A stretch of 64,000 bases of DNA from Halopiger aswanensis (GCF_003610195.1 NZ_RAPO01000001.1:434001-498000); one strand, 5' to 3'. Counted from the first letter of the stretch, positions 28,383 to 37,557 are shown. Numbers and translations are program-made. The notes: generated by a model from the sequence alone, not told the origin.

Positions 28383-29422
28383 GACCGGACCCCGATCGGG
28401 CGATTTCGACCGTGATGGACGTCTCGCTGGCGCTGTTGATAATCAGCGCGAGCGTACTGCTGATCGGCATCCACCTCCAAGGCGACGATCGCTCGGTCGA
28501 TCAGGACCGCGGCGATCGTTCGTACCAGACGATCACCGGATCGACCGTGACGATCACCTACGACCTCCGGGTCGAAAACGAGTCCGGCGTCGCAGCGGTG
28601 GACGAGACGGATCAGTTCGACGTTCCGGACGGATACGAGCCCGACGAGGCGCCCGACGCGTACCGCGTCACGAGATACGGCCCGGCAAGCGGTCTCTTGG
28701 CTGAGGCGGCGATCGTGAACGTCGACTACGACGGCACACAGCCGTTCGCGTACGGCCACGAGGTCGAATCGTCCGCCGATGCAGCGATTCAGGGACAGCT
28801 CGTCGGTGCCGACGATTCGATCTACGTCGTTGCGACCTGGGAACCCTACGAGGACAGTTCGTTCAGCGGGACTGCGACCAGCGGCGATCGACCGGCGCAG
28901 TCGGTAGCCGTCTCGAGCGCGAGCGGGACGGTTTCGACGACGATGGCTGGCGCCGACTACGAGGAGATTGCAGCCGCCTACCACGAGGGACAGCGCACGA
29001 GCGGCGACGGGCTCGAGCACGCCGCGAACGCGCTCGCATCGACGATAATCGAGGCGATGTTCCCCGTCGCCGAAACCCAGTACACCCTCGAGTCGACGCG
29101 CACCGAGAACGCGGTGACGACGTACGACTACCGGAAACTCGCGCTGGCGCTGGGCGGAGCGGAGTTACGGGACGACGTGAACGACGAGATCGTCGGCTCG
29201 GATCCGAACGCCGAGCGTGCGAACGAACTGCTCGCCGACGCGCTCGCGGAAACGGTCGCCGAGGATATGGAGAACCACAAGATCGCCGACGAGCTGGAGC
29301 AAACGTACCTCGATCTGGCTCCGTCGCCGCGCGAAGACGAGTTCGTGAACGAGGCAGCGCCACTTCTGGAAGCGTACATTTCGATCGAAACTGCTGACCT
29401 GACGGTCCAAGCAACCGACTAA
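28376..29422 (+). CDS. Pilin-like protein with DRAIST junction
   Basis: A 348-residue protein. The head MVRPDPDRAIST is followed by one hydrophobic helix (VMDVSLALLIISASVLLIGI). The RA-I-S junction resembles the RAVS-type signal of haloarchaeal pilins. The outer part is acidic with a long Ala-rich helical stretch near 200-330 (ELLADALAETVAEDMENHK). It starts 7 bases before the previous stop and ends on the A of the next ATG. I recall related proteins as DUF7284 (from memory). A structural or assembly role in the pilus-like machine is likely, but unproven. Confidence 0.8.
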   Translation: MVRPDPDRAISTVMDVSLALLIISASVLLIGIHLQGDDRSVDQDRGDRSYQTITGSTVTITYDLRVENESGVAAVDETDQFDVPDGYEPDEAPDAYRVTRYGPASGLLAEAAIVNVDYDGTQPFAYGHEVESSADAAIQGQLVGADDSIYVVATWEPYEDSSFSGTATSGDRPAQSVAVSSASGTVSTTMAGADYEEIAAAYHEGQRTSGDGLEHAANALASTIIEAMFPVAETQYTLESTRTENAVTTYDYRKLALALGGAELRDDVNDEIVGSDPNAERANELLADALAETVAEDMENHKIADELEQTYLDLAPSPREDEFVNEAAPLLEAYISIETADLTVQATD

Positions 29423-32400
29423 TGACGAAACGTAACAACCGCCCCCGAACCGTATCGATTGCCGACGACGACCGAGCCCGCATCCCGTTTGCAATGATCG
29501 CCGTCCTGTTGCTCGTTACGAGTCTCGGGGCGATCGCGGTCCTCGAGCAGCGATCGGACCCGGTCATCGATCAAGAGGCCGAACTGGGTATGGACCGGAG
29601 CGTCACTGCGGCCCAGTCGGAGCTCCGGTCCGCGTCGATCGATGCGAGTCACAGCGCGGTGAGTGCACCGCTCATAACCGCTCGTACCGACACGGGTATC
29701 GATGCCATCGATTCGACGGCGGACGACCACGACGAGAACTTCGAGAACTACCTCAAATTGCTCATCTACCTCGAGGCGTACGAACGCCTGCCCGCTGCCG
29801 GACAAACTGTCGGCACCGACACCAAAACGACGGTATCCATCCCGAAGGTAACCGAAGACGGTGCCGGCGACGACGCGATTACGCCCGACGAGGCGATCGA
29901 CAGGGTCGATCTGGTGATCGGCGACTACGCCGACACGGAACTCGAGGCCGGGCTGCTCGAGGTGACGATCGAAGACGTCGAGATTCACAGCACCGCCACG
30001 GCGACGGAAACCCGACCGATCACGGTGACGGTCGGCGCACCGGTGAAACAGCTGGATGAACGGACGACCGAGTACGAATCCCAGCTCGACGCGGACTTCT
30101 TCGATGCGGATCTCAATGGCGAACTCTCCGGCCTCGGCCAGCACTCCGCCGCCCGGCTGTATCTCCTTGCGTACTTCAAAGCTGGCTGGGATCGGTTTGA
30201 CCGTACAGCGAGGCCTGACGATCACGACTTCGAGCGAGTACTCGAGCCGGAACATACGGAAGTCCTCATGAACGACGCGATCTTCGATGTCCAGCACGAC
30301 GTCTTCGGGACGAAGGACCCGTACGCGGATCGAACCATGCGACCGAAATACGTCTGCATGTCGTATCAGATGTTGGATTCTATGGAGAGGACTGGAGGCG
30401 GAAAGAAAAAGAAAGCTAATACGAACAATGACGGCAGTAACAGTGACAGCGCGGATGGTCTCGATAAAGCAGAAGAGCAACTCGAGGACGGGAAAATCGA
30501 AACCAACGGTAGTAATGGAGGCACCGAGGAAATCGACATCGAGGAACAACTCTGCGGCGACGGTGCGGTCCAGAACTGGTTATTCGGCGATTCGGCCACC
30601 GGCGAACTGCCCGACGTCCCGGAGCCGTCGGAGTTGCTACGAAGCGAACTCGAGGAGATGGAGGTGATGAACGAGGAAGAGCGGATTCCGTTCGCCGAGT
30701 CCGCCGAGGTCTCGTACACGTACTACGCGGCGAACGCCCACGTCGACGAAGCGGAGACGTACGTCGATCAGGCCGAACACCTCGTCGAACAAACCGACGA
30801 GATCGTCAACGAAGCCGACGAACAATATCAGGACGAGGTCGAAGAGTCGATCGAGGACGAAGCCGATCCGCCAGACATCGACACTAACGAGGATCGGACC
30901 ATCGGGAGTATGACGAAGGAGCTCTACGATATCGGCCTCGACAGGTCCGTGACTGATAGATCGCGGGGAAATATCCCGCAGCCGGACAGACCCGGCGGGA
31001 ACTACTCGCTCGAGGAATTCGACGTAATGATCACGAACGTCCACGAGGTGGACGCGAACCACGATGCGTTGCCTGATTCAGGCGGTGAGACGATCCACGA
31101 GATCGACGTGACCGCTGCCGTCGACCTCGAAGCGGACGAACGATGGGTCCACGACGACTCCGAGAACGCGAGCGAGTACGGCGAAGACGTAGTCGTTTCC
31201 CGCTCGCCTACCGGAGACGTGACGGTCGAAACAGAGGTCGAAATCCAATCGACCTACGACTTCTACGAGGAGGGGATGCACTACGATGACGAGGAGTTCG
31301 TACTCGATCAGGATCCGAATATCGAGTACGACTATCAGTCGCTCGAACTGGACAAGCTCGCGGACCAAAATCGGGTCGAGGTCGGAAGCGGCCAGAACTT
31401 CGAGGTCGCGTTTCGCAAGTCTCCCGTCGATGCGATGAATGTCAGGTCGTACGCCACGATCGAGACCGACCTCGAATCCAGCGCGAGAAGAATCGGCGGA
31501 GAAGTCGAAAACAGCGGCGACATCGAGGAGAAGATGCGAGACGCAGTCGTGTCTGACTCGTTTCAGGAAGACTACGACCTGACGGAACTCGAGCCCGTGG
31601 AGAACGAACTCATCGAGGATCTGCGCATCGAACTCGAACGAACCCACGACGAGTTCACCGAGTGGGCTCAAAAGGAGGACAACGCGTATACAGTCGAGCG
31701 AACCGAGCTTCTGGATTCCGACGCGGAGCCGATCACCGGCGCTATCGATCACATCAAAGCGGTCGAAGACGACTTCGTGTACGCCGACCTCTCCGAAGGT
31801 GCAGCCGACGGAGAGTTCGAAACGACAGGCGAGTATCTGACGGCACAGATCCGGAAGGCGTACTTCGATCGACTCTACCACTACATCGAGCGGATCGGCG
31901 ACCAGTACGAGGGGCAAGTCGAAGATTTTGAAGACGAGATCAACGAGATGAGTGAGGGCGGAACCAACAGCGCTGACGAGATCCTCGGGTTCGCACAAGA
32001 TGTCGTGAATGCGGACGTCGAGTACGATCCCGGTGAGATCGAGGGATCGCCGGTACTCGACGACGCCCAGTTCGAGATTTCCGGATCGCCGACGTACATG
32101 ACCCACGTGAATATTAGCCGGGAGCAGGATCCGGCGATCCGGCCCGAAAACAAGACGATCACCGACTTCGGCACGGAGACCGAGCACGTCCCGATGACGA
32201 TCCAGAGTGACAACCGAGCACCGTGGCCGGGTGTTCCGATTACACCCTACCCACCGCAGTTCTGGTTCTTCCAGACAAACACCTGGAACAGTACGGTCAA
32301 AGGGGAGTACGCCCGTTTCGAAGTCAGTGCCTCGGTCGGCAGTCCCGCTGACACAGAGCGGTTGACTTACGTTCGCGAGCATCGACCGATCGAGGTCGAA

Positions 32401-32652
32401 TTACACGATGGCACTAAGATAGAACTCGGAAAGAATGAGCCAATCACGTTCGAGAGTTCTACCGAAGTTATCGTCATCATGCCGGGCGCAGTCTTCCGAA
32501 ATGGTGGTGTTCCTGCAGTGGCCGACACATATCCCGAAGATATGGGACAGATAGCGTGCTCTCCGACTTGGGGGCACACCGGGCCGAATTTTGACTCCGG
32601 TAAAGCTGAGGAAAGGATAAAAGACAGGTGTGACTTCCCGGAGTACGAGTGA
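29422..32652 (+). CDS. Giant pilin-like surface protein, 1076 residues
   Basis: A 1076-residue acidic protein. A charged head of about 24 residues (DDDRARIP) leads into one N-terminal helix (FAMIAVLLLVTSLGAIAVLEQ), followed by over 1000 extracytoplasmic residues. These alternate beta-rich parts and long acidic helices (for example near 460-500, EAETYVDQAEHLVEQ). Near residues 325-370 is a low-complexity insert with GGGKKKKAN and Asn/Gly/Ser/Glu repeats; its DNA is A-rich (30391-30545). A pair of cysteines is near the C-terminus. No adhesin domain is recognised. I recall a haloarchaeal family DUF7286 here (from memory). It may be the tip or adhesive subunit; inference. Confidence 0.8.
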   Translation: MTKRNNRPRTVSIADDDRARIPFAMIAVLLLVTSLGAIAVLEQRSDPVIDQEAELGMDRSVTAAQSELRSASIDASHSAVSAPLITARTDTGIDAIDSTADDHDENFENYLKLLIYLEAYERLPAAGQTVGTDTKTTVSIPKVTEDGAGDDAITPDEAIDRVDLVIGDYADTELEAGLLEVTIEDVEIHSTATATETRPITVTVGAPVKQLDERTTEYESQLDADFFDADLNGELSGLGQHSAARLYLLAYFKAGWDRFDRTARPDDHDFERVLEPEHTEVLMNDAIFDVQHDVFGTKDPYADRTMRPKYVCMSYQMLDSMERTGGGKKKKANTNNDGSNSDSADGLDKAEEQLEDGKIETNGSNGGTEEIDIEEQLCGDGAVQNWLFGDSATGELPDVPEPSELLRSELEEMEVMNEEERIPFAESAEVSYTYYAANAHVDEAETYVDQAEHLVEQTDEIVNEADEQYQDEVEESIEDEADPPDIDTNEDRTIGSMTKELYDIGLDRSVTDRSRGNIPQPDRPGGNYSLEEFDVMITNVHEVDANHDALPDSGGETIHEIDVTAAVDLEADERWVHDDSENASEYGEDVVVSRSPTGDVTVETEVEIQSTYDFYEEGMHYDDEEFVLDQDPNIEYDYQSLELDKLADQNRVEVGSGQNFEVAFRKSPVDAMNVRSYATIETDLESSARRIGGEVENSGDIEEKMRDAVVSDSFQEDYDLTELEPVENELIEDLRIELERTHDEFTEWAQKEDNAYTVERTELLDSDAEPITGAIDHIKAVEDDFVYADLSEGAADGEFETTGEYLTAQIRKAYFDRLYHYIERIGDQYEGQVEDFEDEINEMSEGGTNSADEILGFAQDVVNADVEYDPGEIEGSPVLDDAQFEISGSPTYMTHVNISREQDPAIRPENKTITDFGTETEHVPMTIQSDNRAPWPGVPITPYPPQFWFFQTNTWNSTVKGEYARFEVSASVGSPADTERLTYVREHRPIEVELHDGTKIELGKNEPITFESSTEVIVIMPGAVFRNGGVPAVADTYPEDMGQIACSPTWGHTGPNFDSGKAEERIKDRCDFPEYE

Positions 32653-32877
32653 TAGATCGTCTAGCCAGTTATTGAAATATAATCTAACTTTTTATATCGG
32701 GATTATTTAATGTAATTCATTCCTGAATAGACCCTAGTTATATTCCAGGTACAGCCAATGGATTAATATCTTAAGTGTGAAAATAAAACTACAGAATATG
32801 GAAGACAGAAGATACCCTCGAGAAACCCGAACACCTAGCTATGCCCCACGAAAAGCTAGCACGGAGGCGGACCTACG
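32653..32877. other. AT-rich gap between the pilus-like locus and the propeller gene
   Basis: About 225 bases, visibly richer in A/T than the surrounding sequence, with several TATA-like elements (TTTTTATATCGG near 32690) and no open gene. It probably holds the terminator of the preceding operon and the promoter of the gene at 32878. A GGAGG Shine-Dalgarno-like site lies near 32863. Confidence 0.45.
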
Positions 32878-34254
32878 ATGATAACTCGAATTGGGCGACG
32901 TTCCGTGTTGACGGGAATTGGGGGATCTCTTGTCGGGGGATCAGCGTCCATGGTCAGTCGTGCACAGGACGAAACTGCAACTGGTCCGACCGTCTATGTT
33001 GGGTCGTACTCTGGGAATCTTATCGCCGCCGACGCATTGACTGGTGACCTCTTGTGGGAGCGGAGCGGACCCGGTTCACCGACGACATCACCAATTTCTG
33101 TCGACGGAACGCTCTATATCGGTTCCGGTCGAGAGCAGCTATATGCCCTTGATGCAGCGACAGGTAAAGAAGAATGGATATTTGACGAGCCTTCAGGTCG
33201 AGTCGATTCCTCACCAACGGTTGTCGATAACACCGTTTACATTGGTACGAAGAATAACACTATCTACGCTGTCGACGCAGAGACAGGTGACGAAGAATGG
33301 GAATTCGACTTACCAGAAGCACGAGTGACTTCATCACCAACGGTCCACAACGGCACCGTTTACGCCGGTTCACGAGATCACACACTCGATGCGGTCGACG
33401 CAGAGACTGGTGAGCATGAGTGGACGTTTTTTGATCCTGAGGATTGGGTCGATTCATCGCCGGCTATCTACGACGATACCCTCTACGTCTCTGCCTACGA
33501 CGAGGCGCTGTACGCAGTCAACCCGGAAACAGGTGATCAAGAACGGATAGTAACGGATTCGATCGAGGGTTCTCCGTCACCGGTGTTCGTCGACGACACG
33601 CTGTACATTCACGGCGACAACCTGTATGCTCTGGATCCGCAAACAGGAGAGGAGCAGTGGTCATATACCACATCTTGGAGTGGTGATTTGCTTTCCCCAA
33701 CAGTCGCCGACGGACTCGTCTTCACCGGTGGCGACGGACTGTACGCAGTGGACGCAGAGACAGGTGAAGAGCAGTGGACGCTCACCGACATTACTCCCGG
33801 CGATACGTCTCCAACGGTCTACGACGGGATGGTGTACACGGGTGTCGGTGGAAGCGATCAGACCATGTACGGTGTTCACGCTGAAAGTGGCGAGATTGAA
33901 TGGGAACTTGAGGGCGACTTTAGTGAATACTCAAGAGGATCTCCAACGGTCGTAGCGGATCCAGAAAGCGGCGATAGCGTCGACTCCCGGGTCCTGTTGG
34001 GGACGTTCAACCATCATCACGAGTCAACGACATCAATGGCGGATCTGCCGTCTGTCGACGGTTCCGAAAGTAGTAGCGCCTCCAGCAGAGGGAGCAGTGG
34101 AACCAGGGCCAGCAGTTCGAACTCGTCGGCTGCCGATGCAGATTCCGATGATGACGGCCTCCCCGGATTCGGTGTCCCCGCTGCAGTTTCCGGTCTCGGT
34201 GCCACAGCGTACATGTTAAAGCGACGCCTCGAGACTGAGGAAAACGATTCGTAG
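32878..34254 (+). CDS. Tat-exported PQQ-like beta-propeller with PGF-CTERM anchor
   Basis: A 458-residue surface protein. A twin-arginine signal GRRSVLTGIGGSLVGG opens it (residues 6-21). At least seven PQQ-type blades follow, each with the pattern Y-A-[LV]-[DN]-x-x-T-G-[ED] and a W/R nearby (YALDAATGKEEW, YAVDAETGDEEW, YALDPQTGEEQW). A Ser-rich stalk near 390-420 leads to the C-terminal sorting signal PGFGVPAAV, a hydrophobic helix and a KRR tail: the PGF-CTERM pattern cut and lipid-anchored by archaeosortase A. No enzyme residues are apparent, so binding or scaffolding is likely. Codon use is more A/T-rich than its neighbours. GGAGG precedes the ATG. Confidence 0.93.
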   Translation: MITRIGRRSVLTGIGGSLVGGSASMVSRAQDETATGPTVYVGSYSGNLIAADALTGDLLWERSGPGSPTTSPISVDGTLYIGSGREQLYALDAATGKEEWIFDEPSGRVDSSPTVVDNTVYIGTKNNTIYAVDAETGDEEWEFDLPEARVTSSPTVHNGTVYAGSRDHTLDAVDAETGEHEWTFFDPEDWVDSSPAIYDDTLYVSAYDEALYAVNPETGDQERIVTDSIEGSPSPVFVDDTLYIHGDNLYALDPQTGEEQWSYTTSWSGDLLSPTVADGLVFTGGDGLYAVDAETGEEQWTLTDITPGDTSPTVYDGMVYTGVGGSDQTMYGVHAESGEIEWELEGDFSEYSRGSPTVVADPESGDSVDSRVLLGTFNHHHESTTSMADLPSVDGSESSSASSRGSSGTRASSSNSSAADADSDDDGLPGFGVPAAVSGLGATAYMLKRRLETEENDS

Positions 34255-34565
34255 GCCGATTCTCGAGGCAATAGTTCAGAAGGGTTTCATCAAGTGCGGT
34301 TGGTCCAAGAGAGCACTGTCACGATAGCCGAACTCTGAAGGGAACGTCAGCAGCGTACTCTGCAGACCGCTTGCAGTCTTCTTCATGCTATTTCATCGCT
34401 TGAGGGCCAATTATCCCGAATAAATCCGATATCCAACTCAATACGGAGTATTACAGAATAAGCTTAGGTAAACCTATCTTGTATATGAGAAACGTAGGTT
34501 GTATTAGGGAGGGGATTGATGGTGCCTCTCGTGAGCGTACGCAGCAATCGGAACGGAGGGAGACG
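34255..34565. other. AT-rich intergenic region upstream of the cobalamin operon
   Basis: About 310 bases with no convincing gene. It ends the low-GC stretch that began near 32650. It holds the palindrome at 34464-34477 and, 4-6 bases before 34566, a good Shine-Dalgarno sequence GGAGGGAG. An in-frame ATG at 34485, directly after the palindrome, could be an alternative leaderless start of cbiG. Confidence 0.5.
34464..34477. promoter_or_regulatory. DtxR/IdeR-like palindrome before the cobalamin operon
   Basis: TTAGGTAAACCTAT holds the perfect 12-base palindrome TAGGT-AA-ACCTA. It resembles the core of DtxR/IdeR/Idr-family sites (TTAGG...CCTAA) and shares the TAGGYnnRCCTA pattern with the site at 55074-55087. 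Its place 90 bases before cbiG fits an operator for metal-dependent repression. Confidence 0.5.
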
Positions 34566-35534
34566 ATGAGTTCCGAGACGAACGACGACGGCGGCGGACA
34601 CTGTGCCACGCCGGACAGCGACGGCGAAGTCGCGGAGGAGATCGCGATTATTTCCTTCGAGCGCAAACTCGAGACGGCCGAGGAAATCCAGACCGAACTC
34701 GCCGATCGCTATGAAGCGATCGACATTATCGAGTACCACGGCGACGTCTTCGAGGAGCACTGGGGCGAGTACGACTGCTTCGTCGGGCTCATGGCCTCGG
34801 GCATCGCGATGCGGAAGACGGCCCACTTGCTCGACGACAAGTGGGAGGATCCCGCGATCTGCGTGGTCGACGAGGAACTGACGTGGGCGATCCCGATCAC
34901 GGGCGGCCACCACGGCGCGAATCAGGTCGCGCAGGATCTGGCGACGATGGGCGCCGTCCCGGCGATGACGACCGCCTCGGAGGCCGCAGGGAAGCAGGGC
35001 GTCGAGTCCCGCGCGAAGGCGATGGACACCCACGTCGTCAACGGCGACTCGACGGTCCAGACGAACCTCGCCGTGCTTGACGAGAACCTCGGTCCGGTCG
35101 CTCGGCTCGATGGGCCTCGCGCCGTGCTGGTCGGCGACGACGTCACCGTCCTCAAACGTAACAAAGACGACGGCGTCGTCATCGGCACCGGCAGCGTCTC
35201 CGGCGCGGACAAAGAGGCGTTTCTCGAGGCCTGGGAGGAAGCACTCGAGCAAACCGACTACGAACTCGCGGATGTCGAGTTCGTCGGCACCGCGACCCGC
35301 AAAGAGGACGAGGAGGGGCTGCTCGAGGCGGCCCAGGAACTGGATCTGGGCGTTGTTACCTTCGACAAGGAGACGCTGCTCGAGCACGAGGGGCCCACGC
35401 CCTCCAAGTCCAAGGAACTGATCGGCTGGCCGGGCGTCTCCGAGGCCTCGGCGATCGCCGGCGGACGCGACCACGAACTGGTGATCGAGAAGTTCAGCTA
35501 CGAGGACGAGGTGACGGTGGCGATCGGCCGATGA
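34566..35534 (+). CDS. cbiG: Cobalt-precorrin 5A hydrolase CbiG
   Basis: A 322-residue enzyme of the anaerobic cobalamin pathway that opens the delta-lactone of cobalt-precorrin-5A with loss of acetaldehyde. Family marks are the N-terminal GxxASGIAMRKTAHLL region (FVGLMASGIAMR), DEELTWAIPITGGHHGAN, and the C-terminal CbiG domain with GTGSVSGADK, FVGTATRKEDEEG and GWPGVSEASAIAGG. The acidic N-terminal tail with His/Cys (GGGHC) is extra. The ATG at 34566 was chosen for its GGAGG site; 34485 is an alternative. The end overlaps the first cbiH by 4 bases. Confidence 0.92.
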   Translation: MSSETNDDGGGHCATPDSDGEVAEEIAIISFERKLETAEEIQTELADRYEAIDIIEYHGDVFEEHWGEYDCFVGLMASGIAMRKTAHLLDDKWEDPAICVVDEELTWAIPITGGHHGANQVAQDLATMGAVPAMTTASEAAGKQGVESRAKAMDTHVVNGDSTVQTNLAVLDENLGPVARLDGPRAVLVGDDVTVLKRNKDDGVVIGTGSVSGADKEAFLEAWEEALEQTDYELADVEFVGTATRKEDEEGLLEAAQELDLGVVTFDKETLLEHEGPTPSKSKELIGWPGVSEASAIAGGRDHELVIEKFSYEDEVTVAIGR

Positions 35535-36409
35535 GTTCCGACGCCGAATCCACCGACGCGACGGACAGCGGCACGCCCGACGACCACGGTACCCTCTACG
35601 TCGTCGGTATCGGTCCCGGCTTGCCGGATCACATGACCAAGAAGGCAAAGCGGGTCATCGAATCGGCGGACGTCGTCATCGCCTCGAGTCTCTACCAGGA
35701 GTTCCTGCGCGACGACGGTACCATCCCGTCCGAGGAGCGGACGGACGAGGGCGGAATCGCAACCCGCGAGGACGGAACCGAACAGGAGATCGTTCGCTCG
35801 ACGATGGGCCGACAGATCGAACTCGCCCGCGCGGCGTTCGACTACGTCCGCGAGGGGAAGGACGTGGCCCACGTCTCGGGCGGCGATCCCTCGGTGTACG
35901 GCAAGTCCGACCTCATCTTCAAGATGGCCGAGGAGGAGGACGCGACGGACGTGCCGATCGACGTCGTCCCCGGCATGACGGCGGCGCTCGGCGGCGCGGC
36001 CAACGTCGGTGCGCCGCTGTGTAACGACTTCTGTACCGTCTCGCTGTCGGACAAGTGGCGTGGCTGGGACGAGATCGAGGAGAAACTGCGTGCGGCCGCG
36101 ATCTCGGACTTCGTGATCGTCCTCTACAACTGCTGGCGCAACTACGAGAAGGCGGTCGAGATCGTCCGCGAGGAGCGGACCGACGACGCCTACGTGGCGA
36201 TCGTCAACGACGCCGGCCGTGCCGACGCCGGCCGCAACGGCGAGAGCCAGTTCATCACTACCCTCGGCGAGGCGGCCGACCACGACGACAAGGTCTCGGG
36301 GATGGGAACCTCGCTGATCATCGGCAACCACGAGACCGAGACCTGGCTCAACGACGACCGAACGTACCTCGTCACCCCGCGCGGCGGGCGTGATGTCGAC
36401 GACTTCTGA
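35531..36409 (+). CDS. cbiH: Cobalt-precorrin-3B C17-methyltransferase CbiH (first copy)
   Basis: A 292-residue tetrapyrrole SAM methyltransferase for ring contraction at C17. After an acidic head of about 20 residues come the family motifs: VVGIGPGLPDHMTKKA, VIASSLYQEF, HVSGGDPSVYG (SAM-binding GGDP), VVPGMTAALGGAANVGAPL and SLSDKW, ending in TPRGG. A second, clearly different cbiH follows, so one copy may act at another methylation or ring-contraction step; haloarchaeal operons often carry both. Overlap with cbiG and short gap to the next gene show one transcript. Confidence 0.9.
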   Translation: MSSDAESTDATDSGTPDDHGTLYVVGIGPGLPDHMTKKAKRVIESADVVIASSLYQEFLRDDGTIPSEERTDEGGIATREDGTEQEIVRSTMGRQIELARAAFDYVREGKDVAHVSGGDPSVYGKSDLIFKMAEEEDATDVPIDVVPGMTAALGGAANVGAPLCNDFCTVSLSDKWRGWDEIEEKLRAAAISDFVIVLYNCWRNYEKAVEIVREERTDDAYVAIVNDAGRADAGRNGESQFITTLGEAADHDDKVSGMGTSLIIGNHETETWLNDDRTYLVTPRGGRDVDDF

Positions 36410-36421
36410 GAATACGGATCC

Positions 36422-37543
36422 ATGAGCACAGACACCGACCCTGACTCCGACGCTGACGGCGAATCGACATCGAACTGCGGCGCATCGACCGACACCGAAA
36501 CCGAGACTTCGAACACCTCCAAATGCGGGGCCTCGAGCAGCAGTACTGAGGCCGAACCCTCGAGTTCGACTTCGAGTTCCGACTCGGACTCGAGCGGTTC
36601 GAAGTGTGGCGCTTCCTCGAGCGAAAGCGATGACTCGAGTAGTTCCAAATGCGGCGCCTCGAGTTCGTCGTCCTCGAGCGGCTCGAAGTGCGGCGCCTCG
36701 AGTTCCAGTTCCGACGACTCGAGTAGCAACGAGAAGGAGGTCGGCGCGACGATCGAAGACTTCGACGCCGAACCCGGCCAACTGGTCGCCGTCGGCCTCG
36801 GTCCCGGCCACCCCGAAGGGATGACCGAGCGCGCCAAGGACGCGCTGCTCGAGGCCGACCACATCGTCGGCTACACGACCTACATCGAACTCATCCCGGA
36901 CGAGATCACCGAGCAGGCCGAGGACATCTACGACACGCCGATGTGCGGCGAGGTCTCCCGCACGGAGGAGTCGATCGACCGCGCGCTGGCGGGCAACGAC
37001 GTCGCCATCGTCGGCAGCGGCGACCCCAACGTCTACGCGCTGGCCGGCCTGGCGCTCGAGATCCTCGAGTCCAAGGGCGCGACGGCTTCGATGGTCGACT
37101 TCGAGGTCGTGCCGGGCGTCCCGGCGGCCCAGTCCTGCGCCGCTCGCCTCGGCGCGCCGCTCGTGAACGACACGGTCTCGATCTCGCTGTCGGACCACCT
37201 CGTGCCGATGCCCGAGATCGAGTCCCGACTGCACTCGGTCGCCAGCGAGAACTTCGCGATCACGATCTACAATCCCTGGAGCCGTAAGCGCCGCGAGAAC
37301 TTCGAGAAGGCCTGCGAGATCCTGCTGACCCACCGCGATCCGGACACGCCGGTCGGCATCGTCCACGGCGCGGGCCGCGAGGACGAGCAGGTGATGCTCA
37401 CCGAACTCGGCGAACTCGAGGACCTCGGCGAGAGCGAGATCATCGACATGACGACGACGATCGTCGTCGGCACCGAGGATACCTACGTCTGGGACGACCG
37501 GATGGTCACCCCTCGCGGGTACGAGACGAAATACGACTACTGA
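36422..37543 (+). CDS. cbiH: CbiH-type methyltransferase (second copy) with CGAS-repeat tail
   Basis: A 373-residue protein. The catalytic part starts near residue 108: VAVGLGPGHPEGMTERA, VGYTTYIELIP, IVGSGDPNVYALAG (SAM-site GSGDP), VVPGVPAAQSCAARLGAPL, SLSDHLVP, YNPWSRKRRENF and a final TPRGY. It thus keeps all CbiH/CobJ motifs. Unusually, the first 107 residues are a Ser/Asp/Glu tail with five Cys-Gly-Ala-Ser units, cysteines at 19, 35, 62, 77 and 90; there are no other cysteines in the tail. The tail might bind a metal such as Co2+ or form disulfides; that is speculation. Gap to the first cbiH is 12 bases. Confidence 0.9.
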   Translation: MSTDTDPDSDADGESTSNCGASTDTETETSNTSKCGASSSSTEAEPSSSTSSSDSDSSGSKCGASSSESDDSSSSKCGASSSSSSSGSKCGASSSSSDDSSSNEKEVGATIEDFDAEPGQLVAVGLGPGHPEGMTERAKDALLEADHIVGYTTYIELIPDEITEQAEDIYDTPMCGEVSRTEESIDRALAGNDVAIVGSGDPNVYALAGLALEILESKGATASMVDFEVVPGVPAAQSCAARLGAPLVNDTVSISLSDHLVPMPEIESRLHSVASENFAITIYNPWSRKRRENFEKACEILLTHRDPDTPVGIVHGAGREDEQVMLTELGELEDLGESEIIDMTTTIVVGTEDTYVWDDRMVTPRGYETKYDY

Positions 37544-37557
37544 GCACGAAATCCAAC

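Noticed and set aside
32653-34565. Possible mobile element around the AT-rich propeller gene
   Set aside because: No transposase, terminal inverted repeats or target-site duplication could be found at the edges.
36470-36730. CGAS-coding repeats considered as a direct-repeat recombination site
   Set aside because: The units vary in spacing and sequence and stay in frame within the cbiH coding region.
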